Positions 57,204-64,000 of a DNA stretch of 64,000 nucleotides are shown one piece after another. The translations under genes and the position numbers were made by a program. The notes beneath the pieces were generated by a model, which worked only from the letters and a program-made list of their open reading frames with translations, did no database searches and was not told the DNA's origin. Numbering within the stretch: the stretch's first letter is position 1; the number at the start of each line of letters is the position of its first letter. This stretch comes from Microbacterium enclense (GTDB lineage Bacteria; Actinomycetota; Actinomycetes; Actinomycetales; Microbacteriaceae): contig NZ_KQ758470.1 of the NCBI RefSeq assembly GCF_001456955.1, forward strand, positions 1 to 64,000, read 5' to 3'.

Positions 57204-57527
57204 ATGGCGACGTCGCAGTACCGGTCCGGTGTTCCGGACAACTGGTTCGTAGACCCGGTCGACCTCGGCGTTCCCGGGGTGCGTCGCGACATCGACGCCA
57301 CCGAAGAGAACACCCTCGCGTGGCAGACCGATGCGCTGTGCTCGCAGACCGACCCCGAGGCGTTCTTCCCCGAGAAGGGCGGCTCCACGCGCGATGCCAA
57401 GCGCATCTGCACCTCGTGCGACGTCAAGAGCGAATGCCTCGAGTACGCGTTGCAGAACGACGAGCGTTTCGGCATCTGGGGCGGTCTGAGCGAGCGGGAG
57501 CGCCGCAAGCTCAAGCGTCGCGCCTGA
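57204..57527 (+). CDS. WhiB-family iron-sulfur transcription regulator (WhiB2/WhmD-like)
   Basis: WhiB proteins bind an oxygen- and NO-sensitive [4Fe-4S] cluster and act with the main sigma factor; WhiB2 is needed for septation. The 107-aa protein has the four Cys (ALCSQTDP, then ICTSCDVKSEC), the turn GIWGGLSERER and a basic tail RRKLKRRA. ATG 57204 has GGGGGAGG upstream. A longer frame to 57123 would overlap the -35 box and is rejected. Beside manA and DUF3499, this is the expected whiB2 position. Confidence 0.93.
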   Translation: MATSQYRSGVPDNWFVDPVDLGVPGVRRDIDATEENTLAWQTDALCSQTDPEAFFPEKGGSTRDAKRICTSCDVKSECLEYALQNDERFGIWGGLSERERRKLKRRA

Positions 57528-57590
57528 TCCGCGCGGCTGAGCGATCCGCCCGCCGACGGCGCGGCGTCCGCGATCGCTCGGAGGCGGACT

Positions 57591-57596
57591 TAGGCT
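57591..57596 (+). promoter_or_regulatory. -10-like box before gene 57607
   Basis: TAGGCT lies 10 nt before ATG 57607, so the transcript would start a few bases ahead of the start codon. Confidence 0.35.
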
Positions 57597-57606
57597 GATC
57601 GGCGTC

Positions 57607-60450
57607 ATGCCCGACCGTGTACACGCCATCCTCGTCGTGCGTCCTGAAGGACGCACCCCCGCGGCGAACCATCTGACGCGAACGCTCGCCGCGCTCGCCG
57701 CGCAGACCCGCCCCGTCGACGCCCTCACGATCGTGCTCTGCGGTCCCGACGCCGAGCTGACCCGCCTGGCGGCCGAGTCCGGTGCCGAGGGCGTGATCAC
57801 CGCCTCCGCCGGCACCTCGTTCGCGACCGCCACGGCACTGGCGACGCCCCGTCTGACAGGCGACGCGGTCTGGCTCCTCGCGCAGGACACCGCCCCCGAC
57901 CCCGAGGCGCTCGTACGCCTCGCCGGTGCCCTCGAGCTCTCGCCGCCCCTCGTGATCGCCGCCCCCAAGCTCGTGGATTGGGACGACCGCGACGTCATCC
58001 GCTCGCTCGGTGTGAGCATGAACCGCTACGGCGGCACCGTCGAACTCGCCGCCGGTGAGCTGGACCAGGGCCAGCGCGACCGCGATTCCGACGTGCTCGG
58101 TGCCGACGTGCGCGGGATCCTCGTGCGGCGCGACGCCTGGGCGGCGCTCGGCGGACTCGACCCCGCGCTCGGCGGAGCCGACGAGGGTCTCGACCTGGGC
58201 GTGCGTGCGCGCCTCGCCGAACGGCTCGTGGCGGTGGTCCCCTCCGCGCGGGTCGCCGTCGCCGGCGACGGGGTCGCGGCGATGGCACGCGGTCGTCGGC
58301 GCGCCCGGCGTCGCGCGTTCGCCACGCGCACGGCGCAGTTGCACCGCCGCCTTGCCTACGCCCCGGCGGCCACGGTGGCGCTGCACTGGCTGTCGTTCCT
58401 TCCGCTGGCGCTGTGGCGCACCGTGGCGCACCTCGTCACGAAAGCGCCTCACCGCGTGCTGCCCGAGTGGGGGGCGACGCTGCTGGTGATGGCACGCCCG
58501 GCGGCCGTCGCCCGTGCGCGGCGCCGCATCCGAGCGGTGCGCACCGTCGGCTGGTCGCGGATCGCGCCGCTGCGCGTCTCGCGCGCCGAGATGCGTGTGC
58601 GGTGGCAGGGCGACGTCGGCGACCCCGATGCGCCGGTGCGCAGCGAGCTGCACTTCTTCGTCGGCGGCGGTGCGTGGACGGTCCTCGGCGCCCTGGCGGT
58701 GTCGGTCGCGCTGTTCGCCCCGCTGCTCGCGTGGCCGGTGCTGGGCGGCGGCGGCCTCGCGCCGCTGCGCGCGAACGTCGGGCAGTTGTGGCAGGACGCC
58801 GCCTGGGGTCTTCGACCCCTCGGACTGGATGCCGTCGGCCCCGCCGACCCGTTCTCCGGCGTCGTCGCGCTGATCGGCACCCTGTCGCCGGGGGACCCGT
58901 CGCGCGCGTTCGTCGTGCTGTGGGTGCTGGCGCTGCCGCTCGGGGTTCTGGGCGGGTGGTTCGCCGCCACCCGCGTCACCGAATCGTCGCCCCTGCGCAT
59001 CGTCGCGGCCATCGCCTGGGCTCTCGCCCCGACCTTCGTGTCCGCTCTCGTCGAGGGCCGCCCCGCGGGCGTCCTCGTGCATCTGCTGCTGCCCTGGCTG
59101 TTCTACGCCGCCAGCGTGGCCCATCGCTCCTGGGCGCCGGCCGGGGCGGCATCCGTGCTCCTGGTCGTGGTGCTCGCCTGCGCGCCCTCGCTCGCTCCCG
59201 CCGCCGTCGTGCTGTGGTGCGCCGCCCTCGTGGTCGTCGCCCTGGTCGCGGGGCGCGGCATCGCCCGCGTCGTGTGGCTCGTCATCCCCTCCGCCGTCGT
59301 CTTCGCGCCACTGGTGTGGTCGCAGGTGCGGGCGGGCAACGCGTGGGGCCTGCTCGCCGACCCGGGTGTGCCGTACGCGGGCGCGGAGGTTTCCGCCGAT
59401 CCGATCGGCAGGGCTCTCCTGGCGGCGGGCTTCCCCACCTCCGACCCGGGCGGATGGGCGAGCCTGCTCGGCCACCCCGTGTGGTGGGTGGGACTGCTGA
59501 TCGCGCCCCTCGCCGTCCTGGCGGTGCTGTCGGTGCTCACGCCGCGCTGGATCACGGCATCCGCCCTCATCGTGGTCGCTGCCACGGGCCTGGCCACGGC
59601 GTTCGCCGCGATCGGCATCGCGGTGTCGTTCGCGGACTCGGTGCCGGTGTCGCTCTGGCCCGGCGCGGGTCTGAGCCTCGCGTGGATCGGTCTCGTGGGG
59701 GCTGCCGTCGTCGCCCTGGATGCCGGCATCCCCGACCGTGCGCGGGTGCTGCGGCCGATCGGGGGCCTCGCGGCGGTGCTGGCGCTCGCCGTCGCGGTCG
59801 CACCGGCGCTCACCGCGCAGCTCTCCGACGCCGGCGGCGACCGCACGGCGCTGACGAACGGTCCCGTGTCGACGCTGCCGGCCTTCATCGCCGCGGAAGG
59901 TCGCGGGTCGCTCTCCATCGGCACGCTCGTCCTCGATCCACGCGCCGACGGCCTGCGCGTGCAGGTCGTCTGGGGCGGCAGCGCCACCCTGTCGGGCCAG
60001 AGCACCCTCGAGGCCACCCGCACCTCCGCCAGCGCGCAGGATCGGGAGCTCGCCGCCCTCGCCGTCGACCTGGTGTCGCCGTCGACCGACGACGCCGTCG
60101 CGCGCCTCGCGCAGCGCGGCATCGGGTTCGTTCTGCTGGAGTCGGCGCCCTCGGGCGAGGGTGACGTGGCCCTGGGCGATCGACTGGGAGCGGCGACGTC
60201 GCTTGACCAGCGCGATCTGCTCGACCCGGTGGGCGCGACCTCTCGCGGCGATCTCTGGCGCGTGAACACCGCCGTCGCTCCGCGTGCGCCGCTGGACGAC
60301 CACCGCATCGGGCTGCAGCGCCTCGTCGCGCTGGGATCGCTCGCCGTTCTGGTCGTCGCGCTCCTTCTCGCCGTTCCCACCGCCGCCTCGCGGCGCGTCG
60401 CCCGGCGCACCCCGCGTATCGTCGGGCCGAATCCGGGAGGTTCGCGATGA
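57607..60450 (+). CDS. Large family 2 glycosyltransferase with polytopic membrane region
   Basis: The 947-aa protein has an N-terminal GT2 domain (residues 1-240: ILVVRPEGRTPAANHLTRTL, WLLAQDTAPDPEALVRLA, GADVRGILVRRDAWAALGGLDP). A region with about twelve membrane segments follows (300-820), then an extracytoplasmic end. The pattern is that of the actinobacterial GT2-membrane proteins beside whiB2 and manA; a lipid-linked mannan or galactan role has been suggested for such genes but is not shown here. The next gene overlaps its stop by 4 bp. Confidence 0.8.
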   Translation: MPDRVHAILVVRPEGRTPAANHLTRTLAALAAQTRPVDALTIVLCGPDAELTRLAAESGAEGVITASAGTSFATATALATPRLTGDAVWLLAQDTAPDPEALVRLAGALELSPPLVIAAPKLVDWDDRDVIRSLGVSMNRYGGTVELAAGELDQGQRDRDSDVLGADVRGILVRRDAWAALGGLDPALGGADEGLDLGVRARLAERLVAVVPSARVAVAGDGVAAMARGRRRARRRAFATRTAQLHRRLAYAPAATVALHWLSFLPLALWRTVAHLVTKAPHRVLPEWGATLLVMARPAAVARARRRIRAVRTVGWSRIAPLRVSRAEMRVRWQGDVGDPDAPVRSELHFFVGGGAWTVLGALAVSVALFAPLLAWPVLGGGGLAPLRANVGQLWQDAAWGLRPLGLDAVGPADPFSGVVALIGTLSPGDPSRAFVVLWVLALPLGVLGGWFAATRVTESSPLRIVAAIAWALAPTFVSALVEGRPAGVLVHLLLPWLFYAASVAHRSWAPAGAASVLLVVVLACAPSLAPAAVVLWCAALVVVALVAGRGIARVVWLVIPSAVVFAPLVWSQVRAGNAWGLLADPGVPYAGAEVSADPIGRALLAAGFPTSDPGGWASLLGHPVWWVGLLIAPLAVLAVLSVLTPRWITASALIVVAATGLATAFAAIGIAVSFADSVPVSLWPGAGLSLAWIGLVGAAVVALDAGIPDRARVLRPIGGLAAVLALAVAVAPALTAQLSDAGGDRTALTNGPVSTLPAFIAAEGRGSLSIGTLVLDPRADGLRVQVVWGGSATLSGQSTLEATRTSASAQDRELAALAVDLVSPSTDDAVARLAQRGIGFVLLESAPSGEGDVALGDRLGAATSLDQRDLLDPVGATSRGDLWRVNTAVAPRAPLDDHRIGLQRLVALGSLAVLVVALLLAVPTAASRRVARRTPRIVGPNPGGSR

Positions 60451-61838
60451 GCGAGCGCCGCATCGTCCGTTACGCCGCCACCAGCGCCCGCCTCGTGGCG
60501 GGAGCCGCCGTCGCCGCCGCCGCCGTCGTCGGCACGGTCGCCGCGATCGCCGCGCCGTGGCCGCAGTACAGCGCCGAACCGGTGCGCCTGCAGACGACCC
60601 CCGCCCCGAGCGACACCGTTCTCGCGTGCGACGGGCCGCTGCTGGCCCTGGGCCGCAGCGCGGACTCCGCCGGCGGTCTCAGCTCGGCGTCGGCCTCCGA
60701 CATCGTCAGCGGGCCCGCCGACGCCGGCGCCTCCACCGACACGCTGAGCGGTGCCACCGGCTCCGCCGACGGTGACGCGCCGGTGCTGCGCGCCGCCCCG
60801 CGCGACGGCATCCGGTCCTCCCTCGCCGCGGCGACCTCCGCCACCGCCGCCTCCGACGACCTCGTCGGGTTCGCGGCATCCGCCTGCCGTCCGCCGCTGG
60901 CGGAGTCGTGGCTGGTCGGCGGGGCGAGCACCACCGGCGCCAACGACCTCATCGAGCTCGCGAACCCCGGCAGCGTGCCGGCCACCGTGCAGCTCTCGGT
61001 CTACGGCGCCCAGGGCGTCTCGACGCCGCCGAGCGGCCAGAACATCGTGGTCGCGGCGGGTGAGCGCCGAGTCGTTCCGCTCGCGGGTCTGCTGCTGGGC
61101 GAGGAGAGCCCGGTCGTGCGCGTCGTCTCGACGGGCGCACCCGTGCACGCCGCTCTGCAGGCGAGCGTGACGCGCGTGCTCCTTCCCGGGGGCGTGGAGC
61201 AGGTGGCGCCGATCGCGCAGGCCGACACCCGGCTCGTCATGCCGGGCGTGCAGGTCATCGAGACGGCCGCGGGCCAGGCGGCGACTCTCCTGCGTCTGCT
61301 GGCGCCCGGTGCCGACGCCACGGCGACCGTCACCCTCGTCCCGGTGGATGCCGCGGCCACCGCGCCCGCCCCCATCGAGGTTCCGCTGACGGCGGCGCTG
61401 CCGCTCTCGATCGATCTGTCGGGCATCGCGGCAGGGACATACACCGTGAACGTCACGTCCACCGAGCCCGTCGTCGGGGCGACCTGGTCGACCACGGGGT
61501 TCGGGCAGGGGGCCGACTTCGCCTGGTACGCCGCCGCCCCCGAGATCGTCGACCCGAGCGTCATCGCGGTGGCCCCGGGCGGCGGAGCGTCGGTGGTGCT
61601 CGCCGGAGGCGCGAGCGAGGCGAACGTCACGCTCATCGCCGTCGACGGCGGGAGCCCGGTCTCGGCCGTGGTCGGTGCCGGGGCGAGTGTGGCCCTGCCG
61701 ATCGCCGACGGCGTGTACCGCCTCGAGACGACCGCGCCGGTCCACGCCGCGGTGGCGTACGCGGGTGCATCCGCGCTGGCTTCGTATCCGCTGTGGCCCG
61801 CCGATTCGGCTGCGGCGGCGGTGACCGTCCTTCCCTGA
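60447..61838 (+). CDS. Membrane-anchored secreted protein (DUF5719-like)
   Basis: The 463-aa protein has one N-terminal membrane anchor (ARLVAGAAVAAAAVVGTVAA). A Ser/Ala/Gly-rich region to about 140 follows, then repeated beta-rich domains with STTGANDLIELANPGSVPATVQLSVYG and VVPLAGLL. Such sequences are typical of DUF5719. ATG 60447 overlaps the glycosyltransferase stop, which suggests joint action at the outer membrane face. No enzyme motif is visible. Confidence 0.75.
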   Translation: MSERRIVRYAATSARLVAGAAVAAAAVVGTVAAIAAPWPQYSAEPVRLQTTPAPSDTVLACDGPLLALGRSADSAGGLSSASASDIVSGPADAGASTDTLSGATGSADGDAPVLRAAPRDGIRSSLAAATSATAASDDLVGFAASACRPPLAESWLVGGASTTGANDLIELANPGSVPATVQLSVYGAQGVSTPPSGQNIVVAAGERRVVPLAGLLLGEESPVVRVVSTGAPVHAALQASVTRVLLPGGVEQVAPIAQADTRLVMPGVQVIETAAGQAATLLRLLAPGADATATVTLVPVDAAATAPAPIEVPLTAALPLSIDLSGIAAGTYTVNVTSTEPVVGATWSTTGFGQGADFAWYAAAPEIVDPSVIAVAPGGGASVVLAGGASEANVTLIAVDGGSPVSAVVGAGASVALPIADGVYRLETTAPVHAAVAYAGASALASYPLWPADSAAAAVTVLP

Positions 61839-61880
61839 CGCCGAGCGCGCACGCACGCACGTGGGCGGGTCGCGGCGGGC

Positions 61881-62315
61881 TCAGAAGAAGCGGAAGCGCT
61901 CGGGCCCGAGGTCCCAGGGGTCGCGGTCGAGGTATTCCGCGGCCGCGCGGAACACCGCACCTTCGATCATCATGCGACGGTGCAGGTCGTCATCCTGGTG
62001 CGGGTGACCGAGACGCTCGATCGGTATGCGATACAGGATGATGCGCTTCTCGTCGCGCAGAACGGTCCACCGCGGGATGCCGTCGTCTGCCGCGGGCGGC
62101 ATGATGCCGATCTCGAACGACACCTCGCGCAGCTCCGACCACGCGGAGCGGAGGAACTCCGCGGCGGTGCTCACCGCGACGTCGAAGCGTTCGACACGCG
62201 TGTCGATCGGGGGGAGTGGCGGGCGCACCACCGGGCTGCGGTTCTCGCGCCCGTGACGACCGTGTCGCGACGGGCGGGTGACCGGTCGTGCCGCGCGGGA
62301 TCGGCGACGCATCAT
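61881..62315 (-). CDS. Metallopeptidase-family protein lacking the HExxH motif
   Basis: The 144-aa protein resembles the small zincin-like family found beside whiB2 in actinobacteria. It has FDVAVSTAAEFLRSAWSELREVSFEIG, then IILYRIPIERLGH, and ends in AAEYLDRDPWDLGPERFRFF. At the place where members carry HExxH it reads MMIEGAVFRAAAEYL, so zinc and activity are probably lost. The N-terminus is basic and unstructured. Start ATG 62315 is one of two adjacent Met codons. It is probably a scaffold or inactive remnant. Confidence 0.65.
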   Translation of the reverse strand: MMRRRSRAARPVTRPSRHGRHGRENRSPVVRPPLPPIDTRVERFDVAVSTAAEFLRSAWSELREVSFEIGIMPPAADDGIPRWTVLRDEKRIILYRIPIERLGHPHQDDDLHRRMMIEGAVFRAAAEYLDRDPWDLGPERFRFF

Positions 62316-62378
62316 GCGCCCATCCTACGGTCGCCGGTCGAACCCGCTGCCCACGACGGCCATCGCCGGCCGGCCCGG

Positions 62379-62460
62379 GCACAACGGCGGGGTCCGTGTG
62401 GACACGCCGCGGGTTCGGCGCCGGCACCCGGCGTGTCGCCCCGAAGTCCCGCCGTTGTGC
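62379..62460. repeat. Nested inverted repeat in divergent spacer
   Basis: GCACAACGGCGGG (62379-62391) and CCCGCCGTTGTGC (62448-62460) are perfect 13-bp arms. Inside lies a second pair, ACACGCCGCGGGT (62402-62414) and ACCCGGCGTGT (62426-62436), with one bulge. Together they could fold into a long interrupted hairpin of about 82 nt. It sits between divergent genes 61881 and 62531, so a terminator is not expected. Confidence 0.65.
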
Positions 62461-62516
62461 TCGAGTCGGCCCGCGGGCAGACGGCGCGGCGTCGCTGCAG
62501 CGCGAGGCCTGCTGAT

Positions 62517-62522
62517 TAGGCT
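62517..62522 (+). promoter_or_regulatory. -10 box for the DUF3499 gene
   Basis: TAGGCT lies 8 nt before ATG 62531. Confidence 0.4.
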
Positions 62523-62530
62523 GGCCCGCG

Positions 62531-62737
62531 ATGCGAGACAGACTCTGCTCGAAGGTCGGGTGCGCCCGCGAGGCGATGAGCACCCTCACCTACGACTACG
62601 GCGACCAGATGGCGGCGCTCGGCCCGCTGGGCCGTGCCGGAGATCCGCACGCCCACGACCTCTGCGCCATCCACGCTGACCGGTTGTCGGTTCCGCAGGG
62701 CTGGGTCGTCGTGCGCCACGAGACGCTGCGCGCCTGA
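62531..62737 (+). CDS. DUF3499 family protein
   Basis: The 68-aa protein has two metal-ligand-like pairs, LCSKVGCAREA at the start and DLCAIHADRL later (C-x4-C and C-x2-H), so it may bind zinc. The family is conserved beside manA, whiB2 and the metallopeptidase gene in actinobacteria; the function is unknown. The start is fixed by the box 8 nt upstream. Confidence 0.85.
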   Translation: MRDRLCSKVGCAREAMSTLTYDYGDQMAALGPLGRAGDPHAHDLCAIHADRLSVPQGWVVVRHETLRA

Positions 62738-63144
62738 CGCCGCTTCCGCGGCATCCGGGAACGAGTCGCGTGGGGAGCGGGCTCGGACGTTCGGAGCGGG
62801 CTCGCCCGTTTGGGGCGGGATAGGCCGACTGGGGCGGTAAATTCCTGCCCCGAACGGCGGAATCCGCCCCAAACCGAGCAGACGGGTGTCTCGTGCGTGG
62901 CCCCGCCGCTCCCGCGCTGCCGCGGTGCGGGGCTTGCCAGCGTCGCGGGAGTTCGGGTTGGGATCGGCGATCTGGGGCGGGATCGGCCACTTGGGGCGGT
63001 GGATTTCCGCCCCGAACGGCGGAATCCGCCCCAAACCGAGTACGCGGGTGCCTCCTGCGTCGCCCGAACGGCAGAACGCGCCCCGAGGCGCACGAGGGCG
63101 TTCGCGGCGCGCTCCGCGCCGGGCCAGCGGTGGGGCCGGGGGCC
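62738..63144. repeat. Convergent spacer with duplicated hairpin-forming element
   Basis: The 407-bp gene-free spacer carries two copies of an element of about 91 bp, at about 62811-62902 and 62973-63063 (period 162). They share TGGGGCGG and then GAACGGCGGAATCCGCCCCA and AACCGAG. Each copy can pair TTTGGGGCGG with CCGCCCCAAA across about 45 nt. The copies differ at scattered positions. They lie between the convergent DUF3499 and RDD genes and may serve as a bidirectional transcription end or be a dispersed repeat. Confidence 0.7.
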
Positions 63145-63975
63145 TCAGGGACGCTCGGTGAGCGCCGCGGCGCGCTCGTTCTCGAGCAGCAGCGCGCGGT
63201 ACTCCCGATCGCGTCGCACCGCCGACACGGCGCGCACGAACGTCTCGGCATCCACCGTGGGATGGGGGGACACGAAGGGCGCCACCGCCTCGGCGAGGGA
63301 TGCCGCGACGCGCGCCCGGGCGGCGGGTTCCAGGGCGTCCGCACCGCGCACGAAGCGCGACACGCGGGCGGCGAGGCGATCGGGGAGCCGCGAGACGTCG
63401 GCGACGTCGGCCCAGGCATCGAGCCCGGGCGGGAGGCCGGGTGCGGCGGGCGGGAGGGGGCGTGTGCGGGTGCGTTCGCTGGCGGTTCCCGCGAGCAGGT
63501 CGCCGAGGCGTTGCGCGCGGGGCGTGAACATGCCGACCACCGCCGCGACTGCGCCGAGCGTGAACCAGAGCTCCAGCACACCGATCAGTGCGCGGATCAT
63601 CGCGTGGCGGAAGCCCGCCGCCCCGCCGTCCGCGCGCACGATGCGCGCCCCGACGGCCAGACGCCCGAGACTCCGCCCGCGAGAGAGCGTCTCGATGGTG
63701 GTGGGCACCACGACCATGACCAGCACCAGCAGCGAGATGACGCCGATACCGATGGCCGACTCGGGCAGCGTGCCCTCTCCGACCATGGCGACCAGCAGCA
63801 GCCCACCCCCGATGAGCAGGGCCACGCCGACGAGGAAGTCGATGAGCGCGCCGACGGCCCGCAGGAAGAGGCCGACCGGCTGCACGTCGAGGGCCACCGC
63901 CTCGCCGGTGAGCGTCTCGTCGGCGCTCATGTGGACGAGGGCGGCCGCGGGGGCCGGGGGCGTCGACGAAGCCAT
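63145..63975 (-). CDS. RDD family membrane protein
   Basis: The 276-aa protein has the RDD layout. A first helix with GLFLRAVGALIDFLVGVALL carries the Arg/Asp pair, then IGVISLLVLVMVVVP, then TLSRGRSLGRLAVGARIVRADGG and a third helix LWFTLGAVAAVVGM. A cytoplasmic Ala/Arg-rich C-terminal half follows. The role is unknown, possibly transport or envelope stress. ATG 63975 is chosen; an in-frame upstream ATG at 63993 overlaps the divergent gene. Confidence 0.85.
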   Translation of the reverse strand: MASSTPPAPAAALVHMSADETLTGEAVALDVQPVGLFLRAVGALIDFLVGVALLIGGGLLLVAMVGEGTLPESAIGIGVISLLVLVMVVVPTTIETLSRGRSLGRLAVGARIVRADGGAAGFRHAMIRALIGVLELWFTLGAVAAVVGMFTPRAQRLGDLLAGTASERTRTRPLPPAAPGLPPGLDAWADVADVSRLPDRLAARVSRFVRGADALEPAARARVAASLAEAVAPFVSPHPTVDAETFVRAVSAVRRDREYRALLLENERAAALTERP

Positions 63976-63978
63976 GCG

Positions 63979-63984
63979 TACAGT
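63979..63984 (+). promoter_or_regulatory. -10 box for the gene running off the window
   Basis: TACAGT lies 7 nt before ATG 63992, in the 16-bp gap after the RDD start. Confidence 0.45.
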
Positions 63985-63991
63985 TGACCAC

Positions 63992-64000
63992 ATGGATCTC
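63992..64000 (+). CDS. First codons of the next gene (truncated)
   Basis: Only ATG GAT CTC is present before the window ends. The box 7 nt upstream supports a real start. In related actinobacteria an RDD gene often lies divergent from a SpoIIM-like (stage II sporulation protein M) membrane protein, whose start is similar; that identity is a guess from context. Confidence 0.35.

Noticed and set aside
57511-61856. Two frames of more than 900 codons antisense to 57607 and 60447
   Set aside because: Mirror images of the coding strand with low-complexity composition; both sense genes have clear membrane and GT2 features.

Overview
The window looks like a chromosome segment of a high-GC Gram-positive actinomycete, most likely Microbacterium or a close relative in the Microbacteriaceae. 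This rests on the very high GC content, the many GTG starts, 4-bp ATGA/GTGA overlaps between genes, an acyl-CoA carboxylase with a separate small epsilon subunit, a WhiB regulator beside manA, a DUF3499 protein and an RDD protein. No rRNA, tRNA, CRISPR array, transposase or phage gene was seen. A genus-level assignment is inference.

Layout. (1) 1-614 holds no credible gene: it carries two 145-bp tandem copies with a palindrome and two 15-bp minisatellites. (2) 615-12.7 kb is housekeeping: biotin-dependent acyl-CoA carboxylase (alpha at 615-2381; epsilon and beta at 7872-9694), biotin ligase (9842), Maf pyrophosphatase, an RNA (uracil-5) methyltransferase, a NarL-type two-component operon with a third membrane protein, a PH-domain membrane protein, then purK and purE. 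(3) 13.2-57 kb is a very large cell-surface glycan locus, with few interruptions. It starts with an LCP glycopolymer transferase and several glycosyltransferases. A heptose set follows (GT9 heptosyltransferase-like protein, hldE, gmhA, gmhB), then two secreted LGFP-repeat proteins with a lipoprotein. Next come an acyltransferase and epimerase, a Wzm/Wzt ABC exporter, a complete dTDP-rhamnose set (rmlA, rmlB, fused rmlCD), two further nucleotide-sugar enzymes, and a run of glycosyltransferases around a Wzx-like flippase. The locus ends with a galactofuranose module (glf, an SGNH acyltransferase, glfT1-like, glfT2-like) and an O-antigen-ligase-like protein. (4) 55.9-64 kb is a conserved actinobacterial block: manA, whiB, a large glycosyltransferase/membrane protein, a DUF5719-like protein, a metallopeptidase-family protein without its HExxH motif, DUF3499, RDD, and the first codons of the next gene.

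How the genes work together. manA, rml, glf, the UDP-glucuronate decarboxylase-like enzyme and the heptose enzymes supply activated sugars. About twelve glycosyltransferases would assemble them on a lipid. Wzm/Wzt and the Wzx-like protein give two possible export routes. The ligase, the LCP protein and the acyltransferases would attach and decorate the product. Rhamnose, galactofuranose and a manno-heptose are therefore the predicted constituents of one or more wall glycopolymers.

The main cross-cutting signal is a recurrent TANNNT-like hexamer 6-7 nt upstream of start codons, on both strands, which suggests that many transcripts here are leaderless. In two places the stop codon of one gene forms the first three bases of the hexamer for the next. 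The clearest biological novelty candidate is the heptose pathway in a Gram-positive wall-glycan locus beside two multi-repeat LGFP proteins.
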